From Gammaproteobacteria bacterium UBA7803 (GTDB lineage: Bacteria > Pseudomonadota > Gammaproteobacteria > Pseudomonadales > Azotimanducaceae), in assembly GCA_002480525.1 (NCBI GenBank), contig DLCH01000030.1, positions 15,933-79,932 of the forward strand: a stretch of 64,000 nt of DNA, written 5' to 3'. The translations under genes and the position numbers were made by a program. The notes beneath the pieces were generated by a model. The model was not told the origin of the DNA, did no database searches, and saw nothing but the letters and a program-made list of their open reading frames with translations. The stretch's first letter is position 1. Each line of letters opens with the position of its first letter. Of the stretch, positions 57,079-64,000 are shown one piece after another.

Positions 57079-57500
57079 CAGTCCAGGCTCAGGCTCTTGC
57101 CCTGGCCCACCACCGCCACCTTCTTGGCCTGCTGCTCGTGGCGGCGGGTGTAGCGCTGCAGGGCGTCGATGACCTTGCGCTCCTCGAACGGCTTCACCAG
57201 GAAACCGTCGACGCCGATGTCCGTCGCGGTCTTGACGTTCTCCATGGAGCTGTTGCCCGACACCATGACGATGAACGAATCGCGCCGGAAGGCCCGCATG
57301 ATCTCCAGCACGTCGAGCCCGTTGAGCTTGGGGATCTCGATGTCCAGCAGGGTCACCTGGGGGGGATGCTGGGCGAACAGTTTGAGCGCGGTCTTGCCGT
57401 CGACGGCCTGGACGATGCGCGCATCCGGCCAGTGATGCTCGATCACCCCGCAGAGAAACCGCCGTCCCTGCTCGTCGTCTTCCACGATCAACACGTTCAT
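57078..57500 (-). CDS. Single-domain response regulator
   Basis: 140 residues. A lone receiver: VLIVEDDEQGRRFLCGVI (Asp8, Asp9), VTLLDIEIPKLNG (phosphoacceptor Asp53), VMVSGNSSMENV (Ser/Thr switch) and GFLVKPFEERKVIDAL (Lys103). A short basic tail of about 20 residues follows, with no output domain. It lies between the hybrid kinase (overlapping by one base) and the Hpt-containing protein (6 bp). It is probably a phosphorelay shuttle or an effector acting by protein binding. Confidence 0.93.
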   Translation of the reverse strand: MNVLIVEDDEQGRRFLCGVIEHHWPDARIVQAVDGKTALKLFAQHPPQVTLLDIEIPKLNGLDVLEIMRAFRRDSFIVMVSGNSSMENVKTATDIGVDGFLVKPFEERKVIDALQRYTRRHEQQAKKVAVVGQGKSLSLD

Positions 57501-57506
57501 GCGTCG

Positions 57507-58262
57507 CTACCTTCCTGCTTCGTATGCCATCGGATCAGTGCCCGTCCCGAACGCGGCCAGCTCGGCATCGAGCGCCGCGAACGCCGACCTCACAGGCAGG
57601 TCGTCGACCGCGCTGCCGCCGCGGGCCGCCTGCTGCAGAGTCGCCGCCGCCGTCGACAGCCCGTCCAGGCCCAGATTGCCCGCCGTGCCCTTGACGCGGT
57701 GGGCGATGCCGGCGACCGCCTCCAGATCGCCCTGGTCGCGCGCCCGGCGCAGCTCCCCGGCGACGTCCGGCAGCTCGCCGAGGTAATCGGCGACCAGCTC
57801 GGCGAACGCCTCCGTGTCGCGCCAGCGGCCGGATCCGCGCCAGCCGTCCGCGGAGGCGGCCGGCAGCAGGCGGGCCAGGCAGTCGAGGACCTGGTCAGCG
57901 TCGGCGTTGCGCGGAAGCGCGGCCGCGAAGCCCTCGTCCGGCGCGACACCGGGGCCCGCGTCCGTGGTCAGCGCCAGCCGCGGGTCGTCGTGGCCCACGG
58001 CCTCCAGCAGCTCGACGGCGGACGTGCCGTCGGCGGGCGCCAGCTCGAGGTCGAGCAAAATCAGGTCGAATGCCGTCTGCAGCGCCCGGCCCACCGCGGC
58101 TTCGGTGTCGCCGGTGAGCGTCACCCCCAGTCCCGCGGCGGTCAGCAGCCCTTCCAGGCGACGCCCCTCGGCGGCATCCGCGCAGGCGAGCAGCACACGG
58201 CCGGAAAGGGCTCGATCACGACCCGGGATGGGCTCATGTGAATCCGCCTCCGTTCGCTCCAT
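57507..58262 (-). CDS. Degenerate receiver - Hpt fusion protein
   Basis: 251 residues from ATG 58262. N-terminal receiver-like domain (20-135): the acidic pair is changed (LLACADAAEG), the acceptor Asp71 is kept in LILLDLELAPADG, and the conserved Lys position reads LPRN (Arg118), so phosphorylation is doubtful. C-terminal Hpt domain: VAGELRRARDQGDLEAVAGIAHRVKGTAGNLGLDGLSTAA, with His188 in the A-H-R-V-K-G motif intact. As the only intact Hpt of the cluster, it is the likely phosphotransfer carrier between the hybrid kinase and the single receiver. It is the first gene of the three-gene operon. Confidence 0.87.
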   Translation of the reverse strand: MERTEADSHEPIPGRDRALSGRVLLACADAAEGRRLEGLLTAAGLGVTLTGDTEAAVGRALQTAFDLILLDLELAPADGTSAVELLEAVGHDDPRLALTTDAGPGVAPDEGFAAALPRNADADQVLDCLARLLPAASADGWRGSGRWRDTEAFAELVADYLGELPDVAGELRRARDQGDLEAVAGIAHRVKGTAGNLGLDGLSTAAATLQQAARGGSAVDDLPVRSAFAALDAELAAFGTGTDPMAYEAGR

Positions 58263-58441
58263 GCCGCCCACCGCCGTCCATTTGCTGCGCCTCCGGGAGA
58301 TTAGATAATTCCGGCGGCCCGCACCTTGGCGTAGGTCGCAATTTGCCAACCGGGCCGCAATCCGGGGCCGCCCGGGGGCGCGCCGGTGGGAACCGGCCCC
58401 GGCCGACCCGGCGAGCCACCATCAGCACGAGGAGAACGAAC

Positions 58442-58831
58442 ATGACACTGGCATTCTGGTGCGTACTCGCCGCCGGCATCCTGCCGCTGGTCTGGGTCGG
58501 CTACGCCAAGGTGAACGGAACGGGGTCGACGGGGGAGCGTTACGACAACCGGGCCCCGCGGCAGTTTCTGGCAGGCGTGGCAGGCGCGTCGCGCCGGGCC
58601 CACTGGGCGGAGCAGAACAGCTACGAGGCCTTTCCGCTGTTCGCCGCGGGCGTGATCGTCGCCCACGTCGCCGGGGCGCCCCAGAATGCCGTCGACCTGC
58701 TGGCCGTGACCTTCCTGGCGGCGCGCATCGCCCACGGGGTGTGCTACATCGCCGATCTCGCGACCCTGCGTTCCATCGTCTGGCTGGTGGGATGGGCGAG
58801 CAGCGTCGGCGTGTACTTCACGGCCCTGTAG
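58442..58831 (+). CDS. MAPEG-family membrane protein
   Basis: 129 residues from ATG 58442, with GAGGAG seven bases upstream. Four hydrophobic helices: LAFWCVLAAGILPLVWVGYAK, NSYEAFPLFAAGVIVAHVAG, VDLLAVTFLAARIAHGVCYIAD and LRSIVWLVGWASSVGVYFTAL. Between helices 1 and 2 the RRAHWAEQNSYEAFP block is the MAPEG (microsomal glutathione S-transferase-like) motif with glutathione-binding Arg/Asn/Glu. Bacterial members have mostly unknown substrates. Divergent from the phosphorelay operon and overlapping the last 14 bases of the convergent quinohemoprotein gene. Confidence 0.9.
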   Translation: MTLAFWCVLAAGILPLVWVGYAKVNGTGSTGERYDNRAPRQFLAGVAGASRRAHWAEQNSYEAFPLFAAGVIVAHVAGAPQNAVDLLAVTFLAARIAHGVCYIADLATLRSIVWLVGWASSVGVYFTAL

Positions 58832-60740
58832 CGGCGGCCGGCGCCGCCTTCGGCCGGAACGCCAGCAGCACGTTGCCTTCCGGCTGGCCGAAGCTGCCGT
58901 AGCCGGAGGCCGCGAACACCATCCCGGCGCCGGCGAACACCGAGTGGCTGTCGATGCTGCCGCCCCGCCCCGGAACGCCGTTCACGGTGTCGAAGTCCCC
59001 CAGGGTGTCGAACGCGAACACCACCGCGCCGCTGGCCGCGTCGAACACGTACAGCCGGCCGTCGACGCCGGCGGCGACCACGGTCCGGTCCACCACCAGG
59101 GGCGCAGCCGACAGCCCGTAGCGCTCGCCGCAGAGCGGGAAGCGCTCGCGCCGGGCGTCCGGGCAGTCGGGCACCGCCGGCTGACTCCAGAGCACCTCGC
59201 CGGTGTCGATGTCCAGGGCGTACATGCCTGGCCGGGGGGTGTAGCCCGGCCGGTCCCGGGCCGGGTCGTTGACCGGCGCGAACACCCGCCGGTCGTCGAC
59301 GGCGAGCCCCCAGTGAATGCCGCCGAGCGGGGTGCCCTGGGAGAGGGTCTCGCGCCAGATCAGGCTGCCGTCGTCCGGGTCGAGGGCCCAGACGTCGCCC
59401 GACTTCTGCCCCGCCAGCAGCAGGTCGTTGCCGTCCGGCCGGGGCACCAGCACGGCGGCCGCACCGAAATCGAAGTCCTTGAGCACGCTGTCCTCGGGAC
59501 TCGGGCAGTTCGGCGTGGATGCCTCGCCCGGTCCCCGGCAGCCGATGATCCACACGTCGTTGGCCAGCGCCTGGAACGACCAGACCAGCTCGCCGGTGTC
59601 GAGGTCGAGGGCCAGCACCCCGTCACTGGTGTCCGTCGCCGGCAGCGACGTGTTCTGGCCGGTGGTGACGTAGACCAGACCCCGTCCGGGATCGACGGTC
59701 GGCGTCGACCAGATCGGCGCGCCGGACGGTCCGCGCAGCCGCACGCCGAGGCGGTTGACCCGGCCGTTGTACTGCGCCTCGCCCATGGTGTGGTAGGTCC
59801 ACAGCCTGCGGCCGGTCGCGGCATCCAGGGCCACCACCGCACCGTGCTCGACGCAGCACTCGTAGCGCGGATCGGCGCCGCGGCCGACGCCGGAGGAGGA
59901 CACCGGCACGATGATCCGGTCGCGGAACAGCACCGGCGCGCCGGTGATGGTGGCGAGCTCGGAGTGGCGGCCGTCCACCGCCCAGATCCGCTCACCGGTG
60001 CGGGGGTCCACCGTGTGCACCCGGCCGAGCCGGTCCGCCAGGATCAGCGCCGGCGGCCCGCCGTCGCCGAGATTGCCGTAGGAGACCGAGGTGCGAAGCT
60101 GCGTGCCGGCCTCGTAGACCCACTTCACGCAGGGCCGGCGCACGTCGATGGCCAGCAGGCGGCCGGTCTGGACGGGCGCGAAGAACAGGGTGTCGCCGAC
60201 GATGACCGGCGAGGACCGCAGCGTGGTGGTGTCGGGGAAGCCGATCGCCCAGGCGAGCTCCAGATGCGGCAGGTCCTCGCTGGTCAGGCCGGCCTGAGCG
60301 GCCGTCAGCCGCCGGCTGCTCGACAGGTCCGTGCCGAACATGGTCAGCGCCGCGGGTCGGTCGAGGTCGACTGTCCGCCCGCCGGGGCCGCACATCATCC
60401 CGGCCAGCCACTCGCCGCTGTCCGCTTCCTTCGCCGCCAGATAATCGACCAGCTCGTAGCGCTCGCGCCGGGACAGCGCTGCCGCCTGCTGCTGCATCAC
60501 GCCTTCGGTCAGCGCCAGGTACAGGGACTCCCCGTTCATCCGCCGCAGCGCCGACACGTCGGGGGTGCGGGGCTCCCCGGGCGCATCGTGACAGGAGGCG
60601 CAGTGCTGCTGGTACAGCGCCGCACCCGGATGGGGCGGATCGCGCAGCTCCGCCGGCTGCGCCGCCGGCTGGGCCGCGCCAGCGAGCCACGCCGCCAGGG
60701 CCGCCGCGGCGAGCGCCGCGGCACGACGAGATTCGATCAC
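58818..60740 (-). CDS. PQQ-dependent quinohemoprotein, polyvinyl-alcohol-dehydrogenase-like
   Basis: 640 residues. A signal peptide ends near AAQPA, so it is periplasmic. Cytochrome c domain first: QQHCASCHDAPGEP (Cys47, Cys50, His51) near the N terminus. A PQQ propeller then fills the rest: SSSRRLTAAQAGLTSEDLP, WVYEAGTQLRTSVSYG, PRYECCVEHGAVVALDA (adjacent Cys pair), GEAQYNGRVNRLGVRLRG, GDVWALDPDDGSLIWRE and GNVLLAFRPKA. An N-terminal haem, rather than C-terminal as in most quinohemoproteins, is the arrangement of PVA dehydrogenase, which oxidises polymer hydroxyls. Real substrates may be other secondary alcohols. Ends 14 bases into MAPEG. Confidence 0.87.
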   Translation of the reverse strand: MIESRRAAALAAAALAAWLAGAAQPAAQPAELRDPPHPGAALYQQHCASCHDAPGEPRTPDVSALRRMNGESLYLALTEGVMQQQAAALSRRERYELVDYLAAKEADSGEWLAGMMCGPGGRTVDLDRPAALTMFGTDLSSSRRLTAAQAGLTSEDLPHLELAWAIGFPDTTTLRSSPVIVGDTLFFAPVQTGRLLAIDVRRPCVKWVYEAGTQLRTSVSYGNLGDGGPPALILADRLGRVHTVDPRTGERIWAVDGRHSELATITGAPVLFRDRIIVPVSSSGVGRGADPRYECCVEHGAVVALDAATGRRLWTYHTMGEAQYNGRVNRLGVRLRGPSGAPIWSTPTVDPGRGLVYVTTGQNTSLPATDTSDGVLALDLDTGELVWSFQALANDVWIIGCRGPGEASTPNCPSPEDSVLKDFDFGAAAVLVPRPDGNDLLLAGQKSGDVWALDPDDGSLIWRETLSQGTPLGGIHWGLAVDDRRVFAPVNDPARDRPGYTPRPGMYALDIDTGEVLWSQPAVPDCPDARRERFPLCGERYGLSAAPLVVDRTVVAAGVDGRLYVFDAASGAVVFAFDTLGDFDTVNGVPGRGGSIDSHSVFAGAGMVFAASGYGSFGQPEGNVLLAFRPKAAPAAATGP

Positions 60741-60786
60741 CGGCGTTCTCCCCGGCCGACCGCGGGCCGGACGGCCCGCCGGCCGG

Positions 60787-62160
60787 CTATTCGACGATGG
60801 CCTGATAGACCAGGTTCTTGAACTCGCTGCCCAGGCGGGTGCGATGCGGAATGCTCTGAACCATGAAGATGCCGACGAGGTCCTCCTCGGGGTCGACCCA
60901 GAAGCGGGTGCCGGCGGCGCCGCCCCAGTTGTACTCCCCGGGCGAGCCCAGCTCGCCGATCTCGCCCTGGTCCAGCGCCACCGCGACGCCCAGCCCGAAG
61001 CCGACGCCGTCGCGTCCGAAGCCCATGGGGATGTCGCCGAGGTGGTTGACCGTCATCAGCTCCACGGTCTTGGGCGACAGCAGGCGCACGCCATCGAGTT
61101 CGCCGCCGTTCAGCAGCATCTGGCTGAATCGCAGGTAGTCCGACGCGGTGGACATGAGACCGCCGCCGCCGCTCTCGAACCTGGCGCCGGGCCGGTAACC
61201 TTCGTCGAGGGCCTTGTTGGCCTCGACGAGTTCCGTGGCCGTGCTGGCGGACTGGAAAGCGGCGGCGGTGTCCTCCGGCGTGCCCGCCGGGCTGTACAGC
61301 TCCGCCACCCGATCCCACTTGTCGTCCGGCACGACGAAGCTGGTGTCGACCATGCCGAGGGGTGCGAAGATGCGCTGCTCCAGGAAATCACCGAACTTCA
61401 TGCCGGACACCGCCTCGACCAGCCGGCCCTGCACGTCCACCGCCACGCTGTAGTGCCAGCGCGTGCCGGGGTCGTACTGCAGCGGGATGCCGCCGAGCCG
61501 GGTGACGAAGTCCTCCAGCGTGGCGTCGTCCGCCAGCAGGCCGGCCTCCCGGTACATCCGGTCGACCTCGGTGTTGCCGAACACGCCGTAGGTGAATCCC
61601 GCGGTGTGGGTCAGCAGATCGCGGATCGTCGGCTGTCGCCGCGGCGCCCGGGTCTTGCCGGCCTGGGACGCGTCGCCGCTGCCTTCGGTGCGACTCACCG
61701 TGCCGTCGGACACCATGCGGGTGTTGCCGCCGTCGGCCGTCGACACCGCCACCTCGAGGTCCGCGAGCTCCGGAATGTAGCGGGCCACCGGGTCGTTCAG
61801 AAAGAAATGGCCTTCCTCGTAGAGCATGAGCACCGCCACCGCGGTGATCGGCTTGGACATGGAATAGATCCGGAAGATCGTGTCTTCCGTCATCGGCCGC
61901 TCCGGCTCGCGGTCGGCGAGCCCGTAGGTCTGCTGGTAGACGACCTTGCCGTCCCGGGCGACCAGCCCCAGCCCGCCCACCATGACCCCGTCCGCGACGG
62001 CCTGATTCATGTGATCGGTGAGACGCTGCAGCCGCTCCGCGGACATGCCGACCCGCGCCGGCTTGGCCTCCGGCAGCTCCCGGGCCTGGACGGCCGGCGC
62101 CGCCGCGATCGCCAGGCCGAAGACCAGCGCCACCAGGCCGCTTCGTGCTGATACACGCAT
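60787..62160 (-). CDS. Exported serine beta-lactamase-like esterase (EstB type)
   Basis: 457 residues from ATG 62160, with GGGGGAGAGG upstream. A signal peptide ends at AVQA-REL. Class C beta-lactamase/PBP fold: SMSK (Ser100, Lys103) inside FRIYSMSKPITAVAVLMLYEEG, TRWHYSVAVDVQGRLVEA (the YxN position reads Tyr-Ser-Val) and a C-terminal WGGAAGTRFWVDP giving the third (KTG/HxG-like) element. The pattern matches family VIII carboxylesterases such as EstB, which hydrolyse esters rather than penicillin. Periplasmic. Upstream of the quinohemoprotein gene by 46 bp on the same strand; the two may be cotranscribed. Confidence 0.87.
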   Translation of the reverse strand: MRVSARSGLVALVFGLAIAAAPAVQARELPEAKPARVGMSAERLQRLTDHMNQAVADGVMVGGLGLVARDGKVVYQQTYGLADREPERPMTEDTIFRIYSMSKPITAVAVLMLYEEGHFFLNDPVARYIPELADLEVAVSTADGGNTRMVSDGTVSRTEGSGDASQAGKTRAPRRQPTIRDLLTHTAGFTYGVFGNTEVDRMYREAGLLADDATLEDFVTRLGGIPLQYDPGTRWHYSVAVDVQGRLVEAVSGMKFGDFLEQRIFAPLGMVDTSFVVPDDKWDRVAELYSPAGTPEDTAAAFQSASTATELVEANKALDEGYRPGARFESGGGGLMSTASDYLRFSQMLLNGGELDGVRLLSPKTVELMTVNHLGDIPMGFGRDGVGFGLGVAVALDQGEIGELGSPGEYNWGGAAGTRFWVDPEEDLVGIFMVQSIPHRTRLGSEFKNLVYQAIVE

Positions 62161-62320
62161 GAACCTCTCCCCCTTCGAGTTCGTAAGCGCTCAAGGCTAG
62201 TCATTTCCCGGACACGGCACAATCGAAACGGGCGCGCCGAGACCGGGACCGGCCCGGAAGCGCGGTGCAGGACGCGTCGCGCTGACGTAATCTCGAACGG
62301 CATCCGAACCGGGACCACCC

Positions 62321-63499
62321 ATGCCTGCCATCCTCGACCCCGCTCCATCGAACCGTGGCCGCACCGGCGCGCCCGGCACCAGCCGGCGTCGCCTGCTCGG
62401 CGCCGCCGGCGCCGCGGCCGCGGGCCTGGCCACCGGCTGCTCGGCCGTCGGCGCGCGCCGCCGGGACGTTCATCCGCGCCCCCTGTCCCGCCAGCCGTTC
62501 GTGGCGCCCCGGGTATCCGCCGACCGGGTCGTCCGGGTGATCGTCGGCCACCGGCCCTACCGGCCCTCGGGTTTCGTGGTACGGCGCGAGGTCGACGGAC
62601 CGCGCACGCTGATCCACAACTACGGGCACGGCGGTGGCGGCATCACCCTGGCGTGGGGCTCGTCGGCCCTGGCCGTGCGGGAAGCCCGCGGCCTGCCGCC
62701 CGGCCGGGCGGCGGTCGCCGGCGGCGGCATCATGGGCCTGACCACCGCCCGGCTGCTCCAGGACGCCGGCTGGCAGGTCACCATCTACACCCGGGACATG
62801 CTCCGCCATACCACCTCCAACGTCGGCGGCGGCCAGTGGGCGCCGACCAGCGTGTTCGAGGAGGACGCGGCGACCCCGGGGTTCCTCGCCCAGTTCCGCG
62901 CCGCGGCGCGGATATCCCACCATGCCTACCAGAACCTCGGCCCCGGCTACGGCGTCCGCTTCATCGAGAACTACTATCTCGGCGCCGAGCCGCTGGAGGC
63001 GCCGTGGTATCTCCGGGAGCTGCCGGAGCTGTTCACCTCGGTGGCGGAGCTGCCGGCCGGCAGCCATCCGTTTCCCGTGCCCTGGGTACGCCGGGTGGTA
63101 TCGATGATCGTCGAGCCGGCGATCTTCCTGCGGCGCGTGCGCGACGACTTTCTGCGGGCCGGCGGACGCTTCGAGATCCGCGACTTCGCCAGCCGGGACG
63201 AGCTGCTGGCCGTGACGGAGCCGGTGATCTTCAACTGCACGGGACTGGGCGCCAGAGCACTGTTCGACGACACGGAACTCGAGCCGGCGAAGGGCCAGCT
63301 CGTGTTTCTGCCGCCGGATCCCGTCGTCGACTTCATCACCGTGGGCGGCGGAACCGGCGTCAGTTACATGTTCCCCCGATCCGGCGAGATCGTGCTCGGC
63401 GGGTCGTTCCAGCGCGGCGACTGGTCCCGCCACGCCGAGCCGGCGGTGACCGAACGCATCCTCGCCGACCACCGGGCCCTGTTCGCCGGGTTCTCCTGA
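62321..63499 (+). CDS. Circularly permuted D-amino-acid-oxidase-like flavoprotein, Tat lipoprotein
   Basis: 392 residues. N terminus: a twin-arginine signal (SRRRLLG, 21-27) with a lipobox LATGC (Cys40). Residues 70-120 (VIVGHRPYRPSGFVVR and LIHNYGHGGGGITLAWG) match the C-terminal FAD part of ordinary DAO enzymes. Residues 130-385 then match their N-terminal and middle parts: RAAVAGGGIMGLTTARLL (nucleotide loop 134-139), TTSNVGGGQWAPTS, VIFNCTGLGARALF, GQLVFLP, SYMFPRSGEIVLGGSFQRGDW. The protein ends where normal DAO would begin its G-x-R-P segment. So the fold is circularly permuted. Substrate unknown; DAOs oxidise D-amino acids to 2-oxo acids and hydrogen peroxide. Confidence 0.88.
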   Translation: MPAILDPAPSNRGRTGAPGTSRRRLLGAAGAAAAGLATGCSAVGARRRDVHPRPLSRQPFVAPRVSADRVVRVIVGHRPYRPSGFVVRREVDGPRTLIHNYGHGGGGITLAWGSSALAVREARGLPPGRAAVAGGGIMGLTTARLLQDAGWQVTIYTRDMLRHTTSNVGGGQWAPTSVFEEDAATPGFLAQFRAAARISHHAYQNLGPGYGVRFIENYYLGAEPLEAPWYLRELPELFTSVAELPAGSHPFPVPWVRRVVSMIVEPAIFLRRVRDDFLRAGGRFEIRDFASRDELLAVTEPVIFNCTGLGARALFDDTELEPAKGQLVFLPPDPVVDFITVGGGTGVSYMFPRSGEIVLGGSFQRGDWSRHAEPAVTERILADHRALFAGFS

Positions 63500-63523
63500 C
63501 GCAGGAGCGCACCGGGCCGACGG

Positions 63524-64000
63524 TCATGCCACGCCGTCGATCCGGTAGTCGGCAATCTGCACCTCGGCGCCCTGGTCGGCGTAGTCGCCAGCCGCCCGCC
63601 GCGCCCGGAACTCGCCCCAGCCGATGGGCCGGTAACGGGCCGGAGCAGCCGTGTCGACCGTGCCGGGCAGCGGCGCGTAGCGGTAGTCGTAGCGGGGATT
63701 GAAGAAGAACGGCGCGCTGTAGCGCTCCGCCCGATCGCTGGCGCGCACCCGGTGCAGCGCCGCCCGGTAGCGGTCGTTGGACCAGACCTGCACGACGTCG
63801 CCGATGTTGATGACCAGCGCGTCGGGATTCGTCTCGATCAGATGCCAGGCGCCATGGCGGTACACCTCCAGCCCTGGCTGGTCGTCCTGCAGCAGCACGG
63901 TGAGCGCGCCGGCATCGGTGTGGTGATTGATGCCGAGGTGGCCGGCCACCGGCAGTTCGAGCGCCGCTGGGGATTCGGGAACCGGGCACAGCGGGTAGTA
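63524..64000 (-). CDS. 2-oxoglutarate/Fe(II)-dependent oxygenase, isopenicillin-N-synthase family (cut by window edge)
   Basis: C-terminal 158 residues; the gene continues past the right edge, so the apparent start at 63949 is internal. Reading from 64000: YYPLCPVPES then VAGHLGINHHTDAGALTVLLQDD (first metal His and Asp in HHTDAG), GLEVYRHGAWHLIETNPDALVINIGDVVQVWSND, and ALHRVRASDRAERYSAPFFFNPRYDY (distal metal His and the 2-oxoglutarate-binding R-x-S). Family members hydroxylate, desaturate or ring-close small molecules. Which reaction cannot be told. It converges with the DAO-like gene (24 bp). Confidence 0.88.
   Translation of the reverse strand, partial: YYPLCPVPESPAALELPVAGHLGINHHTDAGALTVLLQDDQPGLEVYRHGAWHLIETNPDALVINIGDVVQVWSNDRYRAALHRVRASDRAERYSAPFFFNPRYDYRYAPLPGTVDTAAPARYRPIGWGEFRARRAAGDYADQGAEVQIADYRIDGVA

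Noticed and set aside
63524..63949. Complete 141-residue oxygenase starting at 63949
   Set aside because: The frame stays open and conserved (YYPLCPVPES) to the window edge, so the gene is truncated and the apparent start is internal.

Overview
The window is 64 kb of high-GC bacterial DNA, densely coding, with short intergenic gaps (none over 300 bp) and clear Shine-Dalgarno motifs at many starts. The gene content points to an aerobic Gammaproteobacterium: Pseudomonas-type isocitrate lyase, RdgC, MtgA, PAPS-type CysH, a Fur-box-controlled siderophore receptor and dispersed REP-like palindromes built on GGAGCG. I cannot name a genus. I see no rRNA, tRNA, CRISPR array, prophage, integrase or transposase. 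The arrangement reads as a chromosome of mostly metabolic genes, with two genes cut by the window edges (isocitrate lyase at left, a 2-oxoglutarate/Fe(II) oxygenase at right).

Region by region. 1-10 kb: isocitrate lyase, a nitronate monooxygenase, a stand-alone LigD-type polymerase, a divergent epoxide hydrolase/TetR pair, an amidohydrolase, cysH, a GMC oxidoreductase followed by an N-acyl-D-amino-acid deacylase, and a small HAD phosphatase resembling the 3'-phosphatase half of T4 polynucleotide kinase. 10-19 kb: a Fur-box-controlled siderophore receptor with a downstream flavoprotein, a flavodoxin-like protein, rdgC, a TPR lipoprotein and membrane PQQ glucose dehydrogenase. 19-29 kb: an aromatic amino-acid block, in which hppD, a VOC protein and a fumarylacetoacetase-family gene overlap by GTGA and are divergent from an Lrp/AsnC regulator. 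Next comes a same-strand run of an SLC13-type transporter, an exported chorismate mutase-cyclohexadienyl dehydratase fusion, an animal-type phenylalanine hydroxylase with an ACT domain, DUF2721 and a metallo-beta-lactamase-fold protein.

29-34 kb: a PpsR/CrtJ-family regulator upstream of a 972-residue TonB receptor that has its own strong promoter, structured leader and terminator, then exonuclease III. 34-46 kb: an amidohydrolase lipoprotein, EVE protein, quinone oxidoreductase, GNAT, Tat-exported aminotransferase, TauE/SafE exporter, PEBP, PBP7, a Tat-signal aldo/keto reductase, a frameshifted AhpD-like gene, an SDR and a SUI1 protein. 46-64 kb: a TTC38-like/MFS pair, an S1P-lyase-like decarboxylase, mtgA, acyP, a second exonuclease III, GST, YggU and ABM proteins whose start codons share ATGCAT, a four-repeat DUF4397 lipoprotein, a three-gene phosphorelay, MAPEG, a PVA-dehydrogenase-like quinohemoprotein, a serine esterase and a circularly permuted D-amino-acid-oxidase-like protein.

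The most coherent system is the phenylalanine/tyrosine block. An exported enzyme could make phenylpyruvate from chorismate outside the cytoplasm, a Tat-exported aminotransferase 11 kb away could finish phenylalanine, the ACT-containing hydroxylase would turn it to tyrosine, and the hppD operon would feed homogentisate breakdown. The link between these parts is inference. The single most unusual protein is the circularly permuted DAO-family flavoprotein near the right end.
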